From contig NZ_RAQJ01000001.1 in NCBI RefSeq assembly GCF_003610635.1, positions 682,474 through 746,473 on the forward strand: a stretch of DNA of 64,000 nucleotides, read 5' to 3'. This stretch comes from Ichthyenterobacterium magnum. Lineage in GTDB: Bacteria; Bacteroidota; Bacteroidia; Flavobacteriales; Flavobacteriaceae. The notes beneath the pieces are model-generated. The model did not search any database and had not been told where the DNA came from. It was given only the letters and a program-made list of their open reading frames with translations. The position numbers and the translations under genes were made by a program. The first letter of the stretch is position 1, and each line of letters starts with the position of its first letter. This document shows positions 52,619 through 60,868 of the stretch, piece by piece.

Positions 52619-55314
52619 AACTTATAAGCCACTTTAAACATGATTATTCTTGGCAAAATGAATGTTTTACTATCGCTAATTAAAAAACTATTAAATGTGT
52701 TTTGTTGTTTAACTGTTACATCAAATATGTTAGTTGCATTAATTTCAAACCCCCAAGGACTGTCTTCAATTTGATAAAATAACGATGCGTTTGCAGTATC
52801 AAAGGTGTTTTTGGTATTTGCGCTTTTATTAGTATAAGCATCAAAACTATAATCTGCTTTAAAAATAAAATCTTTTAAAAAATCATACTCAACATTTGCA
52901 AAAAAGCGGTCGTTTTCAAATTTGTTAATAACGCTAAAAGAACGGTAATTATTAAAATCTTTAGTATAACCCATTTCTATATTTGGATGGTCTTTAAAAA
53001 ACGTTTCGACACTTAGCGTTGATGATATCCCTTTTGAAATATTTAGGTTGGTATTAGTATTCAAAATTTGAAAAAAATCACTGTAACTAAAACGACCTCT
53101 TATATTGTATTTAATTTTGTTTATCTTCTTAGAGAGTCTTGCACTAATATTAAAATTATGTTCTGGTTGGTCAAATAAAACTGATGTACTAAACTGTTCA
53201 ATGCCTTGCAATTGTGTCGTCGATTTAAGTGTCTTTATTCTTTTATTAAAATTAGTGTTAATATTAAAATTAAGGTTTTTAAACAAGCTAAACTTGTAGT
53301 AGCTCAAACTTACTGTGTGATACAACTGGTTTTCTAAAGTGGCATCACCTTTAAATACACGATTAAAACTATTAAGTATAAAATTATTAGCCAATTGGTT
53401 AATAGCAGGGAATCGTGCATTAAGTTGATATCTAAAATGGAGTTTTTCGTTATTATTAAACTCTACTTTGGTGGTAAACTTTGGTAACAGTAATACTTTT
53501 TTATTAGAATACCTATCGTCTAATTGTTTGGTGTTCCAACTATAAAAATTGTAATACAACATGGGTTTAAATATTGCCTTACCTATTTGAAATTTATATT
53601 CTAAACCAACAAAGGTATTAATAAAGTTATATATAAAATCGTTACCAAAACCTGTTGTGTTAAAATTGTTAATACTACCATTACTTAATTGCTGTACATC
53701 TTGGTTTTCAAAACTGTTAAATGCTGCATTAACTCCAAAACTTGTATAGAGGTGATTAAAATTATTAAGTACCCAATAGTCTTTAAGTATTACATTTGCA
53801 TTATGTGAGTTAGAGCGTTTAGTTTGTAAAATGTTATACACAGTATCATCCTCTAAAGGAATTAAACCTTGTAAAATCTGTTGGTTGGTAAACCATTCTG
53901 TAATAGGTTTATCATTTTTATAATTGTACGTTGCTTGTAAAGTCGCTGTATGGTTTTTTGAGAGTTTACGGCTATAACTTATATTTTGTTTTAGATTCAA
54001 CTCTTTAATATCTGTTAGGGTATTGATACTATTATTTTGTGATGGGTTTATGGTTGTTGTTAAACCATTTGCATCATTATTTGTGAGTTTTACAAAACTA
54101 TTATAAGCAAAATCTTCATCATGACTTGGGTTATAATCTAAGGTTAGTTTAGCTATAGTAAAAAATTTGTTGATGCTATTAGTTGTGTTTCTATCTTCAA
54201 TAAAAGCATCATCAAGATTAAGGTACTCATTTAATGTATTGCTTTGCGTTTCTGTTTTACTCTTTGAGCTAATAATATAACCACTAACATCTGTTTTAGT
54301 ATTAATAGACTGTCTAATATTTAAGGCTCCAAATTGGTTGGTGTTTGCTGTATAATCTTGATTATTTAGGTATTGGGCAAAATCACTGTTATACAAACTA
54401 AAATAATTACCTGCATCACTCATAAGCTTACCAAAACCACCTTCAAAATCTATATAATCTCTAAAACTAAAACTTTTTATCCCTTGATTATTATAATCAC
54501 CAATAAAATTAACGTTGGTTTTTGGGCTGTAATAAAAAAGATTTGGATGTACAAGGTACCTATCTTTAATACCTGCACCTAACTCTACATCTCCAAAGGC
54601 AAACTTCTTTTTATCGGCTTTTAATTTTATATTCATTGCCATGTCTTCACCATCTTGCAAGCCTTTTAGCATAGCAACCTCGCTATAATTGTCTAATACT
54701 TCTACCTTATCTACTGCATCTGCTGGGATATTATTTACAGCTAGCTTGGTATTACCTGTAAAAAAGGTTTTGTTTTCTACCAATACCTTGGTTACTTTTT
54801 TACCTTGTACAGTAACATTACCTGCTTTATCAACTTCTACACCTGGCAATTTTTTTAAAACCTCACGTAATTTACGCTCTTCTCCAGTTTTAAAGCTATC
54901 TACATTATAAGTAATGGTGTCTTTTTTTACTGTTATAGGTGGTGTGTAATTAAGGGTAATCTCATCAAGCTGGTTAGGGTTCTCTCTTAAACTAAAGTTT
55001 TTAGTTAGATTTTGGTTTGTGGTGGTAATCGCTATAGTTTGTGAGGTATAACCTAAATAACTAACGGTTACTTTATAGCTTTGATTTTTTACTAAACCTA
55101 ATTTATAAGTACCATTAGCTTCTGTTATAGCAAAACGCAGGTCTTGGTCATTAGCTTCTGGTATGGCTAAAATATTAGCATAAGCTAGTGGGTTTTGTAA
55201 AGTATCTGTTACCTTTCCAGAAACAATAACAGTTTGCGCATTAAGAGAAAATCCTGCTGTTATAAGCAGGATTAACATAAAAAAATTTAAATGCTTATTA
55301 GCATTATACATCAT
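52615..55314 (-). CDS. TonB-receptor-like outer-membrane barrel protein with carboxypeptidase-D-like N-domain
   Basis: 899 residues: signal peptide (about 1-26, ending SLNAQ), CarboxypepD_reg-like domain (VIVSGKVTDTLQNPLAYANI, about 28-115), plug-like region (ERKLREVLKKLPGVEVDKAG, NNIPADAVDKVEVLDNYSEV) and a large barrel. The plug lacks the classical TonB-receptor LYGANA block, fitting the outer-membrane beta-barrel family 3 group. It is preceded by a GLPGLI protein gene (1-base overlap) and a small exported protein gene. The partners suggest one envelope system; the cargo is unknown. Confidence 0.85.
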   Translation of the reverse strand: MMYNANKHLNFFMLILLITAGFSLNAQTVIVSGKVTDTLQNPLAYANILAIPEANDQDLRFAITEANGTYKLGLVKNQSYKVTVSYLGYTSQTIAITTTNQNLTKNFSLRENPNQLDEITLNYTPPITVKKDTITYNVDSFKTGEERKLREVLKKLPGVEVDKAGNVTVQGKKVTKVLVENKTFFTGNTKLAVNNIPADAVDKVEVLDNYSEVAMLKGLQDGEDMAMNIKLKADKKKFAFGDVELGAGIKDRYLVHPNLFYYSPKTNVNFIGDYNNQGIKSFSFRDYIDFEGGFGKLMSDAGNYFSLYNSDFAQYLNNQDYTANTNQFGALNIRQSINTKTDVSGYIISSKSKTETQSNTLNEYLNLDDAFIEDRNTTNSINKFFTIAKLTLDYNPSHDEDFAYNSFVKLTNNDANGLTTTINPSQNNSINTLTDIKELNLKQNISYSRKLSKNHTATLQATYNYKNDKPITEWFTNQQILQGLIPLEDDTVYNILQTKRSNSHNANVILKDYWVLNNFNHLYTSFGVNAAFNSFENQDVQQLSNGSINNFNTTGFGNDFIYNFINTFVGLEYKFQIGKAIFKPMLYYNFYSWNTKQLDDRYSNKKVLLLPKFTTKVEFNNNEKLHFRYQLNARFPAINQLANNFILNSFNRVFKGDATLENQLYHTVSLSYYKFSLFKNLNFNINTNFNKRIKTLKSTTQLQGIEQFSTSVLFDQPEHNFNISARLSKKINKIKYNIRGRFSYSDFFQILNTNTNLNISKGISSTLSVETFFKDHPNIEMGYTKDFNNYRSFSVINKFENDRFFANVEYDFLKDFIFKADYSFDAYTNKSANTKNTFDTANASLFYQIEDSPWGFEINATNIFDVTVKQQNTFNSFLISDSKTFILPRIIMFKVAYKF

Positions 55315-56072
55315 TAATTTCTTCTTTTAGATTTGGCAAGTTTTCTTCTATTGTCCATAGCTTCTTCTGCCATATCATCTAATTTTTTCTGGGTAATATT
55401 CTCTCCTTTAGCATTTACTTCAATAACAATATCTTCCGCCTTAAACTCGATAACATCAGCAACATATATTATATTATCATCTCTTACTTCTAATATTAAA
55501 CCTGGTAATCCAGAAAAATTTTTAGGACCAAATCTATAAGGGATATCCAATGTATACCAAGCTACTACTTCTTTTCTAAAGACTCCTTTTGGGTTTTTTA
55601 TCTCATAAAATGTTGTAGCCTTAAAACATTTATATTTATTAATAAACTTTGAATCTTTATGTAATATCCATTTTACATTACTTATTAAATTATGAATAAC
55701 AAAATCCTTTTCGAAAGCATTGAACGATTTAGATATAATACCTTCCTTTAAGTTTGTAAAATAAATGTCATCATTGTTTATATATAACTTGGCAAGATTA
55801 AAATATCGTTCATCAGCTCCAGAATTTACTTTATTATCTCCCCAATAAACAGATTCTGTTTGAGTTGCTTTTAGATGCATTCTCATTAGGTTAACTAATT
55901 GAAAGGAATTATTAATCTTTTCTACAACATCAGAATTTCTGTTTTCTGTTTTTTTTTCTATAAAATCTCCATAAGTTATAATCTTATAGTTAACAACTAT
56001 ATGCTGCGAATAGCAATAATTTATTACTGAGAAAACTAAAATAAAAACCAATCTGTTTTTAATCCATACCAT
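55314..56072 (-). CDS. GLPGLI-family exported protein
   Basis: 252 residues with a signal peptide (about 1-22, ending CYSQ). The family signature is RFGPKNFSGLPGLILEVRDD (about 181-200). Other conserved features are YKCFKATTFYEIKN and WYTLDIP. The C-terminal 30 residues are basic (DNRRKLAKSKRRN). The function of the family is unknown. The gene sits between an 81-residue exported protein (4 bases upstream) and a barrel protein, an arrangement that recurs for GLPGLI proteins with outer-membrane barrels. Confidence 0.92.
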   Translation of the reverse strand: MVWIKNRLVFILVFSVINYCYSQHIVVNYKIITYGDFIEKKTENRNSDVVEKINNSFQLVNLMRMHLKATQTESVYWGDNKVNSGADERYFNLAKLYINNDDIYFTNLKEGIISKSFNAFEKDFVIHNLISNVKWILHKDSKFINKYKCFKATTFYEIKNPKGVFRKEVVAWYTLDIPYRFGPKNFSGLPGLILEVRDDNIIYVADVIEFKAEDIVIEVNAKGENITQKKLDDMAEEAMDNRRKLAKSKRRN

Positions 56073-56076
56073 AATA

Positions 56077-56322
56077 TTAATGAGTTAGCCAATATTCTGC
56101 TGCTGCCTCATCAACTGAATCTATACAATCACCTAACTCATCACTAGCATAATTATACGCAAAAGAAGAAGAAGCTCCTTGCTGTAGTAATTGATTTTCA
56201 GTAGCTTCAGCTCTGTCCATACATTGTTCATAACTTGTTGGAATTTCAGTTTTTGCATTCAACGTACTACTCATAAAAAATACAACAGCTAAAACACTAA
56301 ATGTTTTTTTTAATTTTTTCAT
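56077..56322 (-). CDS. Small exported protein, 81 residues, unknown function
   Basis: Signal peptide (about 1-24, ending TLNAK) followed by a 57-residue acidic, helix-prone mature part with two cysteines (C34 in QCMDRAEA and C67 in GDCIDSV) that could form a disulfide. No family recognised. It ends 4 bases before the GLPGLI gene, so it is the first gene of the three-gene transcript and a candidate cargo or ligand of the neighbouring barrel. Confidence 0.65.
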   Translation of the reverse strand: MKKLKKTFSVLAVVFFMSSTLNAKTEIPTSYEQCMDRAEATENQLLQQGASSSFAYNYASDELGDCIDSVDEAAAEYWLTH

Positions 56323-56380
56323 AATTTCTAAAAATTTTAAACCTATGGTTATAGTTTACATAGGTTGGTTAATACAATAA

Positions 56381-56442
56381 ACCGCAAAGTCTAAAAATCA
56401 CAAAGTCTTGGTTGCAAAGCCAAATAATACACCGCAAAGTCT
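56381..56442. repeat. CGCAAAG-type direct repeats
   Basis: ACCGCAAAGTCT occurs at 56381-56392 and 56431-56442, 50 bases apart, with CACAAAGTCT and TTGCAAAGCC between them. Low-complexity CGCAAAG arrays like this turn up in many intergenic gaps of environmental bacteria. Confidence 0.6.
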
Positions 56443-56801
56443 TATAAAAGGTAATAAAAATAACCAACGCTGGTTTTAGATTAATCTATTTGCCTCGATA
56501 ACAATTGGGCGACTTTGCAAATGACCCAAATTGTCACTTTCAACACTCCAAACCTACAAAAAAAAAAACGCTAAACCACAAAATTTATTATGCTAAATTT
56601 TTACATAACTTGTTGTTAATAAGTTTTATAGGTGTTTTTTGCTTTGAGAATAACCACTATACTTATAGAGTACAGAAAAACCGTAACTTTAGATGGAGGT
56701 TTTCCTCTTATTTTAACATTTTTAAGTTTGCATATCTCAAAAACTGTTGAAAAATCTATATAGTAAATCATTTCTAGTTTTAAACTGTTAAAATTGAGTG
56801 A

Positions 56802-56830
56802 TGAGATTCCGAAACAAATTCGGAATGACA
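56802..56830. repeat. GTCA-family palindrome, inverted copy
   Basis: TGAG, then 8-bp arms ATTCCGAA (56806-56813) and TTCGGAAT (56819-56826) around ACAAA, then GACA. Same arm sequence as the copy at 1521-1548 but in opposite orientation. Solo copy. Confidence 0.8.
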
Positions 56831-56905
56831 TTTAAAAAAAACTTACAACATAAAACAGATATACATTTATTTTAGCAAACCATTCTAATTAGCTAATTTT
56901 ATTCA

Positions 56906-57316
56906 ATGAAGAAAACCATTCTTGTTTTTGGCTTACTCATTTTAGCACTGTTATTATTATTCCAGATTAGTAAATACGCCATCATCTCTGGCGATTTAAA
57001 TTCTGAATTTGTTATAGCTACAATTGCCATTGTTTTCTTTTTTATAGGTATATACCTCAACAAAAAGAGTCTTCACAAACAAACAAATGCAACAAAAGAA
57101 ATAGATTATAAAAAAATAGAAGACTTAGATATAAGTAAACGTGAATATGAAGTTCTTTTAGGTATTTCTGAAGGGCTTTCAAACAAAGAAATTGGTGAGA
57201 AACTTTTTGTTTCAGAAAGTACCATTAAAACACATGTATCTAATCTACTCACAAAATTAAATGCAAAGCGACGTACGCAAGCGTTACAAATAGCAAAAGA
57301 TTTTAATATTATATAA
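56906..57316 (+). CDS. Membrane-tethered LuxR-type transcriptional regulator
   Basis: 136 residues: two hydrophobic segments (about 5-23 and 37-54), a short linker, and a C-terminal LuxR/FixJ HTH domain (about 75-136) with SKREYEVLLGISEGLSNKEI and VSESTIKTHVSNLLTKLNAK. No receiver domain, so membrane state or protein partners probably control it. First gene of a same-strand group with two VOC proteins, DUF4199 and DUF1801. An inverted repeat directly after its stop may be its operator. Confidence 0.9.
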   Translation: MKKTILVFGLLILALLLLFQISKYAIISGDLNSEFVIATIAIVFFFIGIYLNKKSLHKQTNATKEIDYKKIEDLDISKREYEVLLGISEGLSNKEIGEKLFVSESTIKTHVSNLLTKLNAKRRTQALQIAKDFNII

Positions 57317-57330
57317 AATCCTTATTTTAA

Positions 57331-57360
57331 ACTAAAGTATGAGTGGTTTGGTACTTTAGT
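57331..57360. promoter_or_regulatory. Inverted repeat after the LuxR-type gene, possible operator
   Basis: 9-bp perfect arms ACTAAAGTA (57331-57339) and TACTTTAGT (57352-57360), and AGTATGAG repeated directly at 57336-57343 and 57358-57365. No T-run follows, so a protein-binding site in the 195-base gap before the VOC gene is more likely than a terminator. Confidence 0.4.
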
Positions 57361-57511
57361 ATGAGCTATATTTTAAAGGCATCTCATAGTTTTGTGTAAT
57401 ATTATAATAGTTAACATTATGAAACATCTATAACCAAAATTTATTCACTAGAATAAAAGAAGATAGTATTAGCTATTTTATATAACCATTAAAAACAATA
57501 AATATATACAT

Positions 57512-57883
57512 ATGAAATTAGGTGCATTTTCATTGAGTTTGAATGTTAAAGACATTCAAATCTCTAAAACATTTTATGAAACTTTGGGGTTTTCAGTCTT
57601 TGCTGGAAACATAGAGCATAATTATTTAATCATGAAAAATGGCGATACAATCATTGGTCTTTTTCAAGGTATGTTTGAGCAAAACATTTTAACATTCAAT
57701 CCCGGTTGGGATCAAAACGCAAATACGCTAGATACCTATGACGATGTTAGAAACATTCAAAAACATCTTAAATCTAATAGTGTAAAATTAGAAAAAGAAA
57801 CAGATAGAAGTGATTCTGGTCCTGCTAGCATTGTGTTCCTTGATCCAGATGGAAACACAATACTTATCGATCAACATATATAA
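57512..57883 (+). CDS. VOC-superfamily (glyoxalase-like) protein
   Basis: 123 residues with two beta-alpha-beta-beta-beta halves: LGAFSLSLNVKDIQISKTFYETLGF and the closing VFLDPDGNTILIDQH. Metal-ligand pattern is incomplete by eye, so the activity (isomerase, dioxygenase or resistance binding protein) is unknown. Downstream of the LuxR regulator and followed after 19 bases by the DUF4199 gene. Confidence 0.85.
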   Translation: MKLGAFSLSLNVKDIQISKTFYETLGFSVFAGNIEHNYLIMKNGDTIIGLFQGMFEQNILTFNPGWDQNANTLDTYDDVRNIQKHLKSNSVKLEKETDRSDSGPASIVFLDPDGNTILIDQHI

Positions 57884-57902
57884 ACATTAAATTAAAACAA
57901 TT

Positions 57903-58412
57903 ATGAAAAACACAATCATTAAATATGGGAGTTACGGACTACTAGTTGCTATTATACTATTTCTATTGGTGCTTTGGTTAGGCCAAGGTATGAGCTACAC
58001 AACGCAGGAAGTTTTTGGCTATATAACCATGCTAGCATCATTATCCTTTATTTTCTTTGGAATTAAACACTATCGAGATCATGTAAACCAAGGTATCTTA
58101 TCGTTTGGTAATGGGTTTGTTATTGGATTGCTTATAGCTGTTTTTGTAGGCTTAGGGATTGGAATAGCAGATTATATTTACACTACAATAATTAATCCAG
58201 ATTTCGCAACTGAATATTTAGACAAGACATTAAGTACAATGAAAGAAACAATGTCTACTGAAGAATTCGAAAAACAAAAAGATATTTTAGTAAAACAAAT
58301 GGACGATTATGGAGGGTCTGGCTTTATGGCTTTCATTATGTTTATAACTGTAGTTATGATAGGTTTAATAATATCATTAATTTCATCACTCATTCTACAA
58401 CAAAAAAAATAA
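57903..58412 (+). CDS. DUF4199-family membrane protein
   Basis: 169 residues with four hydrophobic segments (about 11-30, 38-55, 72-95 and 140-165) and a polar loop between the last two containing EYLDKTLSTMKETMSTEEFEKQK. This is the DUF4199 layout; function unknown. The next gene starts 3 bases after its stop. Confidence 0.88.
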   Translation: MKNTIIKYGSYGLLVAIILFLLVLWLGQGMSYTTQEVFGYITMLASLSFIFFGIKHYRDHVNQGILSFGNGFVIGLLIAVFVGLGIGIADYIYTTIINPDFATEYLDKTLSTMKETMSTEEFEKQKDILVKQMDDYGGSGFMAFIMFITVVMIGLIISLISSLILQQKK

Positions 58413-58415
58413 ATT

Positions 58416-58874
58416 ATGCAATACGAAGCTACATCACCAGAAGACTATATAAGTCAAGTTCCTGAAGAACGCCAAGCTACTTTAAAGAAATTACGACAAG
58501 TAATAAATGATAATTTACCAAAAGGTTTTGAAGAAGGCATGCAATATAAAATGATTGGGTATTATGTTCCACTTTCCACATATCCAGACGGCTATCATTG
58601 CACTCCAAACGAGCCTTTGCCATTTATGAGTTTTGCTTCACAAAAAAACTCAGTAAACTTATACCATAGCGGAATTTACGCAAAACCAGAATTACACGAT
58701 TGGTTTGTTAACGAATACCCTAAACACTGTAAACGTAAGTTAGATATGGGGAAAAGCTGTATTCGATTTAAAAAACTAGAAGAAATCCCTTTTGAGTTAA
58801 TAGCTGAGCTTGTTAAAAAAATGACTGTAGATGAGTGGATTCAGATATACGAATCACGCAACAAAAAACAATAA
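58416..58874 (+). CDS. DUF1801-family protein
   Basis: 152 residues of the YdhG/YjbR-like DUF1801 fold: SPEDYISQVPEERQATLKKLRQVI, PKGFEEGMQYKMIGYYVPL, and the closing CIRFKKLEEIPFELIAELVKKM. Function unknown. Three bases after DUF4199 and 14 bases before the next VOC gene, so all are probably cotranscribed. Confidence 0.88.
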   Translation: MQYEATSPEDYISQVPEERQATLKKLRQVINDNLPKGFEEGMQYKMIGYYVPLSTYPDGYHCTPNEPLPFMSFASQKNSVNLYHSGIYAKPELHDWFVNEYPKHCKRKLDMGKSCIRFKKLEEIPFELIAELVKKMTVDEWIQIYESRNKKQ

Positions 58875-58888
58875 ATAAAACTAATTCT

Positions 58889-59275
58889 ATGAAAAAACGA
58901 GTAACAGGAATTGGCGGTTTATTCTTTAAAACCAAAGATCCAAAAGCAGCAAAAGATTGGTATAAAAAACATCTAGGTTTTAATACAGATGATTATGGTT
59001 GTACCTTTTGGTGGAAAGATAAAGACGGTAAAGACTGCTCAACCCAATGGAGTCCATTTGCAGAAAACACCAAATACTATGAGCCTTCAAAAAAAGACTT
59101 TATGTTTAACTATCGTGTAGAAAACTTACATGAGTTATTAAAAACCTTAAAAGAAGAAGGTGTTACCATTATAGGAGAAGTTGAAGAGTACGAGTATGGA
59201 AAATTTGGCTGGATACTAGATAATGACGGAAACAAAATAGAGCTTTGGGAACCTATAGATAAAGCTTTTATGTAA
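58889..59275 (+). CDS. VOC-superfamily (glyoxalase-like) protein
   Basis: 128 residues, glyoxalase fold: TGIGGLFFKTKDPKAAKDWYKKHLGF at the start and EEYEYGKFGWILDNDGNKIELWEP (closing metal-site strand with E in ELWEP). I use the ATG at 58889 (MKKRVTGIGG); a longer frame from 58835 would overlap the preceding gene and adds unrelated residues. Function unknown. Confidence 0.85.
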   Translation: MKKRVTGIGGLFFKTKDPKAAKDWYKKHLGFNTDDYGCTFWWKDKDGKDCSTQWSPFAENTKYYEPSKKDFMFNYRVENLHELLKTLKEEGVTIIGEVEEYEYGKFGWILDNDGNKIELWEPIDKAFM

Positions 59276-59455
59276 CAAGCAATTCAGAAAAACTTTAAAA
59301 TAAGGTAAAACAACTAAAATCTGAAGTAAATAAAATTTTACGTAAGACTCATTAAAACCAAAAGCTTCCTTAAACACTTTTTTAGTAAATAAGTAAGATG
59401 TATTTATTCTATTTTTTTATTAACTTTATAGTCTAACCAAAAACATAATACAAAT

Positions 59456-59887
59456 ATGTCTGATGATAAAAATTTAAACGATGATCTAAATGATATGTTA
59501 GATGATGCAAAAGATGGCGCAAAAGAGTTTGCAAGTGATGCAAAAGAAAAAGCAAGCGAATTTGCCGAAGATGCAAAAGAAGCCGCATCTGAGTTTGCAG
59601 ATAGTGCCAAGGAAGCATTTACTAGTGCCACTGGAGACAACAAAAAAGTTCTTGCTGGTGTATTAGGAATTGTTTTAGGTTGGGCTGGAGTGCATAAATT
59701 TGTTTTAGGATATAACAAAGAAGGAGCCATTATGCTTGTTTCCTCAATAGTTTTATACTTTTTAACTTGTGGCATAGGAACTCTAGTTGTTAGTATAATA
59801 GGTCTTGTAGAAGGTATTATTTACTTAACAAAGTCTGACGAAGAATTTTATAATACATACCAAGTAGGACAAAAACCTTGGTTTTAA
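59456..59887 (+). CDS. TM2-domain membrane protein with an amphipathic repeat N-terminus
   Basis: 143 residues. Residues 1-60 are a highly charged Ala/Asp/Glu/Lys helix with an 11-residue-like period (DAKDGAKEFASDAKEKASEF, AEDAKEAASEFADSAKEAF), reminiscent of apolipoprotein or LEA-type helices. Residues 62-130 form a TM2 domain: LAGVLGIVLGWAGVHKFVLGY, then a second hydrophobic hairpin. The helix may lie along a membrane surface. Function unknown. A terminator follows. Confidence 0.82.
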   Translation: MSDDKNLNDDLNDMLDDAKDGAKEFASDAKEKASEFAEDAKEAASEFADSAKEAFTSATGDNKKVLAGVLGIVLGWAGVHKFVLGYNKEGAIMLVSSIVLYFLTCGIGTLVVSIIGLVEGIIYLTKSDEEFYNTYQVGQKPWF

Positions 59888-59893
59888 TCACAT

Positions 59894-59929
59894 AATAAAG
59901 TCAATGCAAATAGATGCATTGACTTTATT
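59894..59929 (+). terminator. Hairpin after the TM2 gene, probable terminator
   Basis: 15-bp perfect stem AATAAAGTCAATGCA (59894-59908) and its complement (59915-59929), loop AATAGA, followed by a T-rich stretch. Confidence 0.75.
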
Positions 59930-59942
59930 TTAATATTTTATT

Positions 59943-59966
59943 ATCGTAATATTGCAATATTACGAT
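59943..59966. promoter_or_regulatory. ArsR operator (perfect 24-bp palindrome)
   Basis: ATCGTAATATTG and its exact reverse complement CAATATTACGAT, with no spacer, centred on the -33 TTG of the arsR promoter. The ATCG...CGAT ends with an AT-rich middle match the usual ArsR/SmtB operator style, so a bound repressor would block RNA polymerase directly. Confidence 0.85.
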
Positions 59967-59981
59967 TTAATTGTATCTTTG
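59952..59981 (+). promoter_or_regulatory. Promoter of the ars operon
   Basis: TTG at 59952-59954, a 19-base spacer and TATCTTTG at 59974-59981 give a consensus Bacteroidota promoter. Start codon of arsR is 18 bases further on. Confidence 0.8.
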
Positions 59982-59999
59982 TACCAAACAAATAGACTA

Positions 60000-60323
60000 A
60001 TGGGAGCTTCAAAACTCAATATTTATAATAAAGGCACTACAGATTTAGCCATAATAGCCAAGGTATTTTCGCATCCAGCTCGAGTAGCAATTCTACAATA
60101 CATAAGCAAACAAGACAGTTGTATTTGTAATGATATTGTTGATGAAATTGGCTTATCACAGTCAACTATTTCACAACACTTAAAAGTAATTAATGATGCT
60201 GGTTTACTTAAAGGAACCTACAAAGGCAAAAGTCATTGCTACTGCATAAATATTGAACGTTTTCAAGAATTTCAAACCTTATTAAATTCTTTTTTTAACC
60301 AAACAAAATCAAATTGTTGTTAG
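60000..60323 (+). CDS. arsR: ArsR-family metalloid-responsive repressor
   Basis: 107 residues, winged-helix ArsR/SmtB protein. Metalloid-binding CxC (C41, C43 in SCICNDIV) sits at the start of the DNA-recognition helix region, as in the ELCVCDL motif of classical ArsR; recognition helix LSQSTISQHLKVINDAGLL. A further CxC (C80/C82) and a terminal CC (C106/C107) may add ligands. The ATG at 60000 is used because a longer frame from 59952 runs through the promoter. First gene of the ars operon, self-regulated through the palindrome upstream. Confidence 0.93.
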   Translation: MGASKLNIYNKGTTDLAIIAKVFSHPARVAILQYISKQDSCICNDIVDEIGLSQSTISQHLKVINDAGLLKGTYKGKSHCYCINIERFQEFQTLLNSFFNQTKSNCC

Positions 60324-60368
60324 TAAAAACACATTTAACTATTGTACAAAACTTTAAAATATTAACAT

Positions 60369-60866
60369 ATGAATACTCAAGAATTATTTAACGTATTAGA
60401 ACAAAATCAAGACAAATCTTTACTTTTTGAATATGCTCCAAACTTACTAGTTGGTGCAAATTATCATATTACAGAAGTTAAGCACATATCTATAGACTCT
60501 GTAGATTGTGGATCTCAAACTGATGCTTGGAAAGAAACTATTATTCAACTATGGGAAAGCCCAAGTGAACTTGGTAAAACAGAATTTATGTCTGTTTATA
60601 AAGCTTTAGCTATATTAAAAAAGGTTGGCACAATAAAACCTTATACGCTTGACTCAGAAGTAAAGTTTGAATATAGTAACGCAACATTTCACACAGCGCA
60701 ACAATTTGTTAACGATTACGAAATAAAAGGAAATAACCTTATTATTAAATTAGCTATAGAAAAAACAGCTTGTAAAGCAAAAGAAACTTGTGGCGTTTCT
60801 GAAGAATTAGAAACAGTGTCTTCTAGCGAAGAACCATGTTGCTCACCAAACGGAAATTGCTGTTAA
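60369..60866 (+). CDS. DUF6428-family protein of ars operons, with a Cys-rich tail
   Basis: 165 residues. Residues 1-135 match a family I recall as DUF6428, seen next to arsR in Bacteroidota (LFEYAPNLLVGANYHITEVK, DSVDCGSQTDAWKETIIQLW). The last 35 residues contain six cysteines, including two CC pairs (EEPCCSPNGNCC), suggesting a metalloid- or metal-binding tail. Role unproven: perhaps an intracellular arsenite carrier or sensor. It ends 2 bases before the acetyltransferase start. Confidence 0.75.
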   Translation: MNTQELFNVLEQNQDKSLLFEYAPNLLVGANYHITEVKHISIDSVDCGSQTDAWKETIIQLWESPSELGKTEFMSVYKALAILKKVGTIKPYTLDSEVKFEYSNATFHTAQQFVNDYEIKGNNLIIKLAIEKTACKAKETCGVSEELETVSSSEEPCCSPNGNCC

Positions 60867-60868
60867 AA

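Larger units (their letters stand above)
56323..56905. other. 583-base gap with repeats, no gene recognised
   Basis: Contains an inverted repeat AACCTATG / CATAGGTT (56340-56347, 56359-56366), ACCGCAAAGTCT twice (56381-56392, 56431-56442), CAAAGTCT (56401-56408), the reverse GACTTTGC (56511-56518), AACCA-ACGC-TGGTT (56462-56475) and a GTCA-family palindrome at 56802-56830. An 81-codon open frame at 56505-56750 lacks any recognisable feature and is not called. The left half is the leader of the minus-strand three-gene unit. Confidence 0.5.

Noticed and set aside
56505-56750. Open frame of 81 codons in the gap upstream of the LuxR-type gene
   Set aside because: Composition is Lys/Asn/Phe-rich as expected from AT-rich noncoding DNA, no signal or domain, and it runs through a poly-A tract; treated as chance.
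59404-59775. Minus-strand frame opposite the TM2 gene with Ser/Ala repeats
   Set aside because: The repeats are the antisense of the DAKE-type repeats of the TM2 protein; no independent support.
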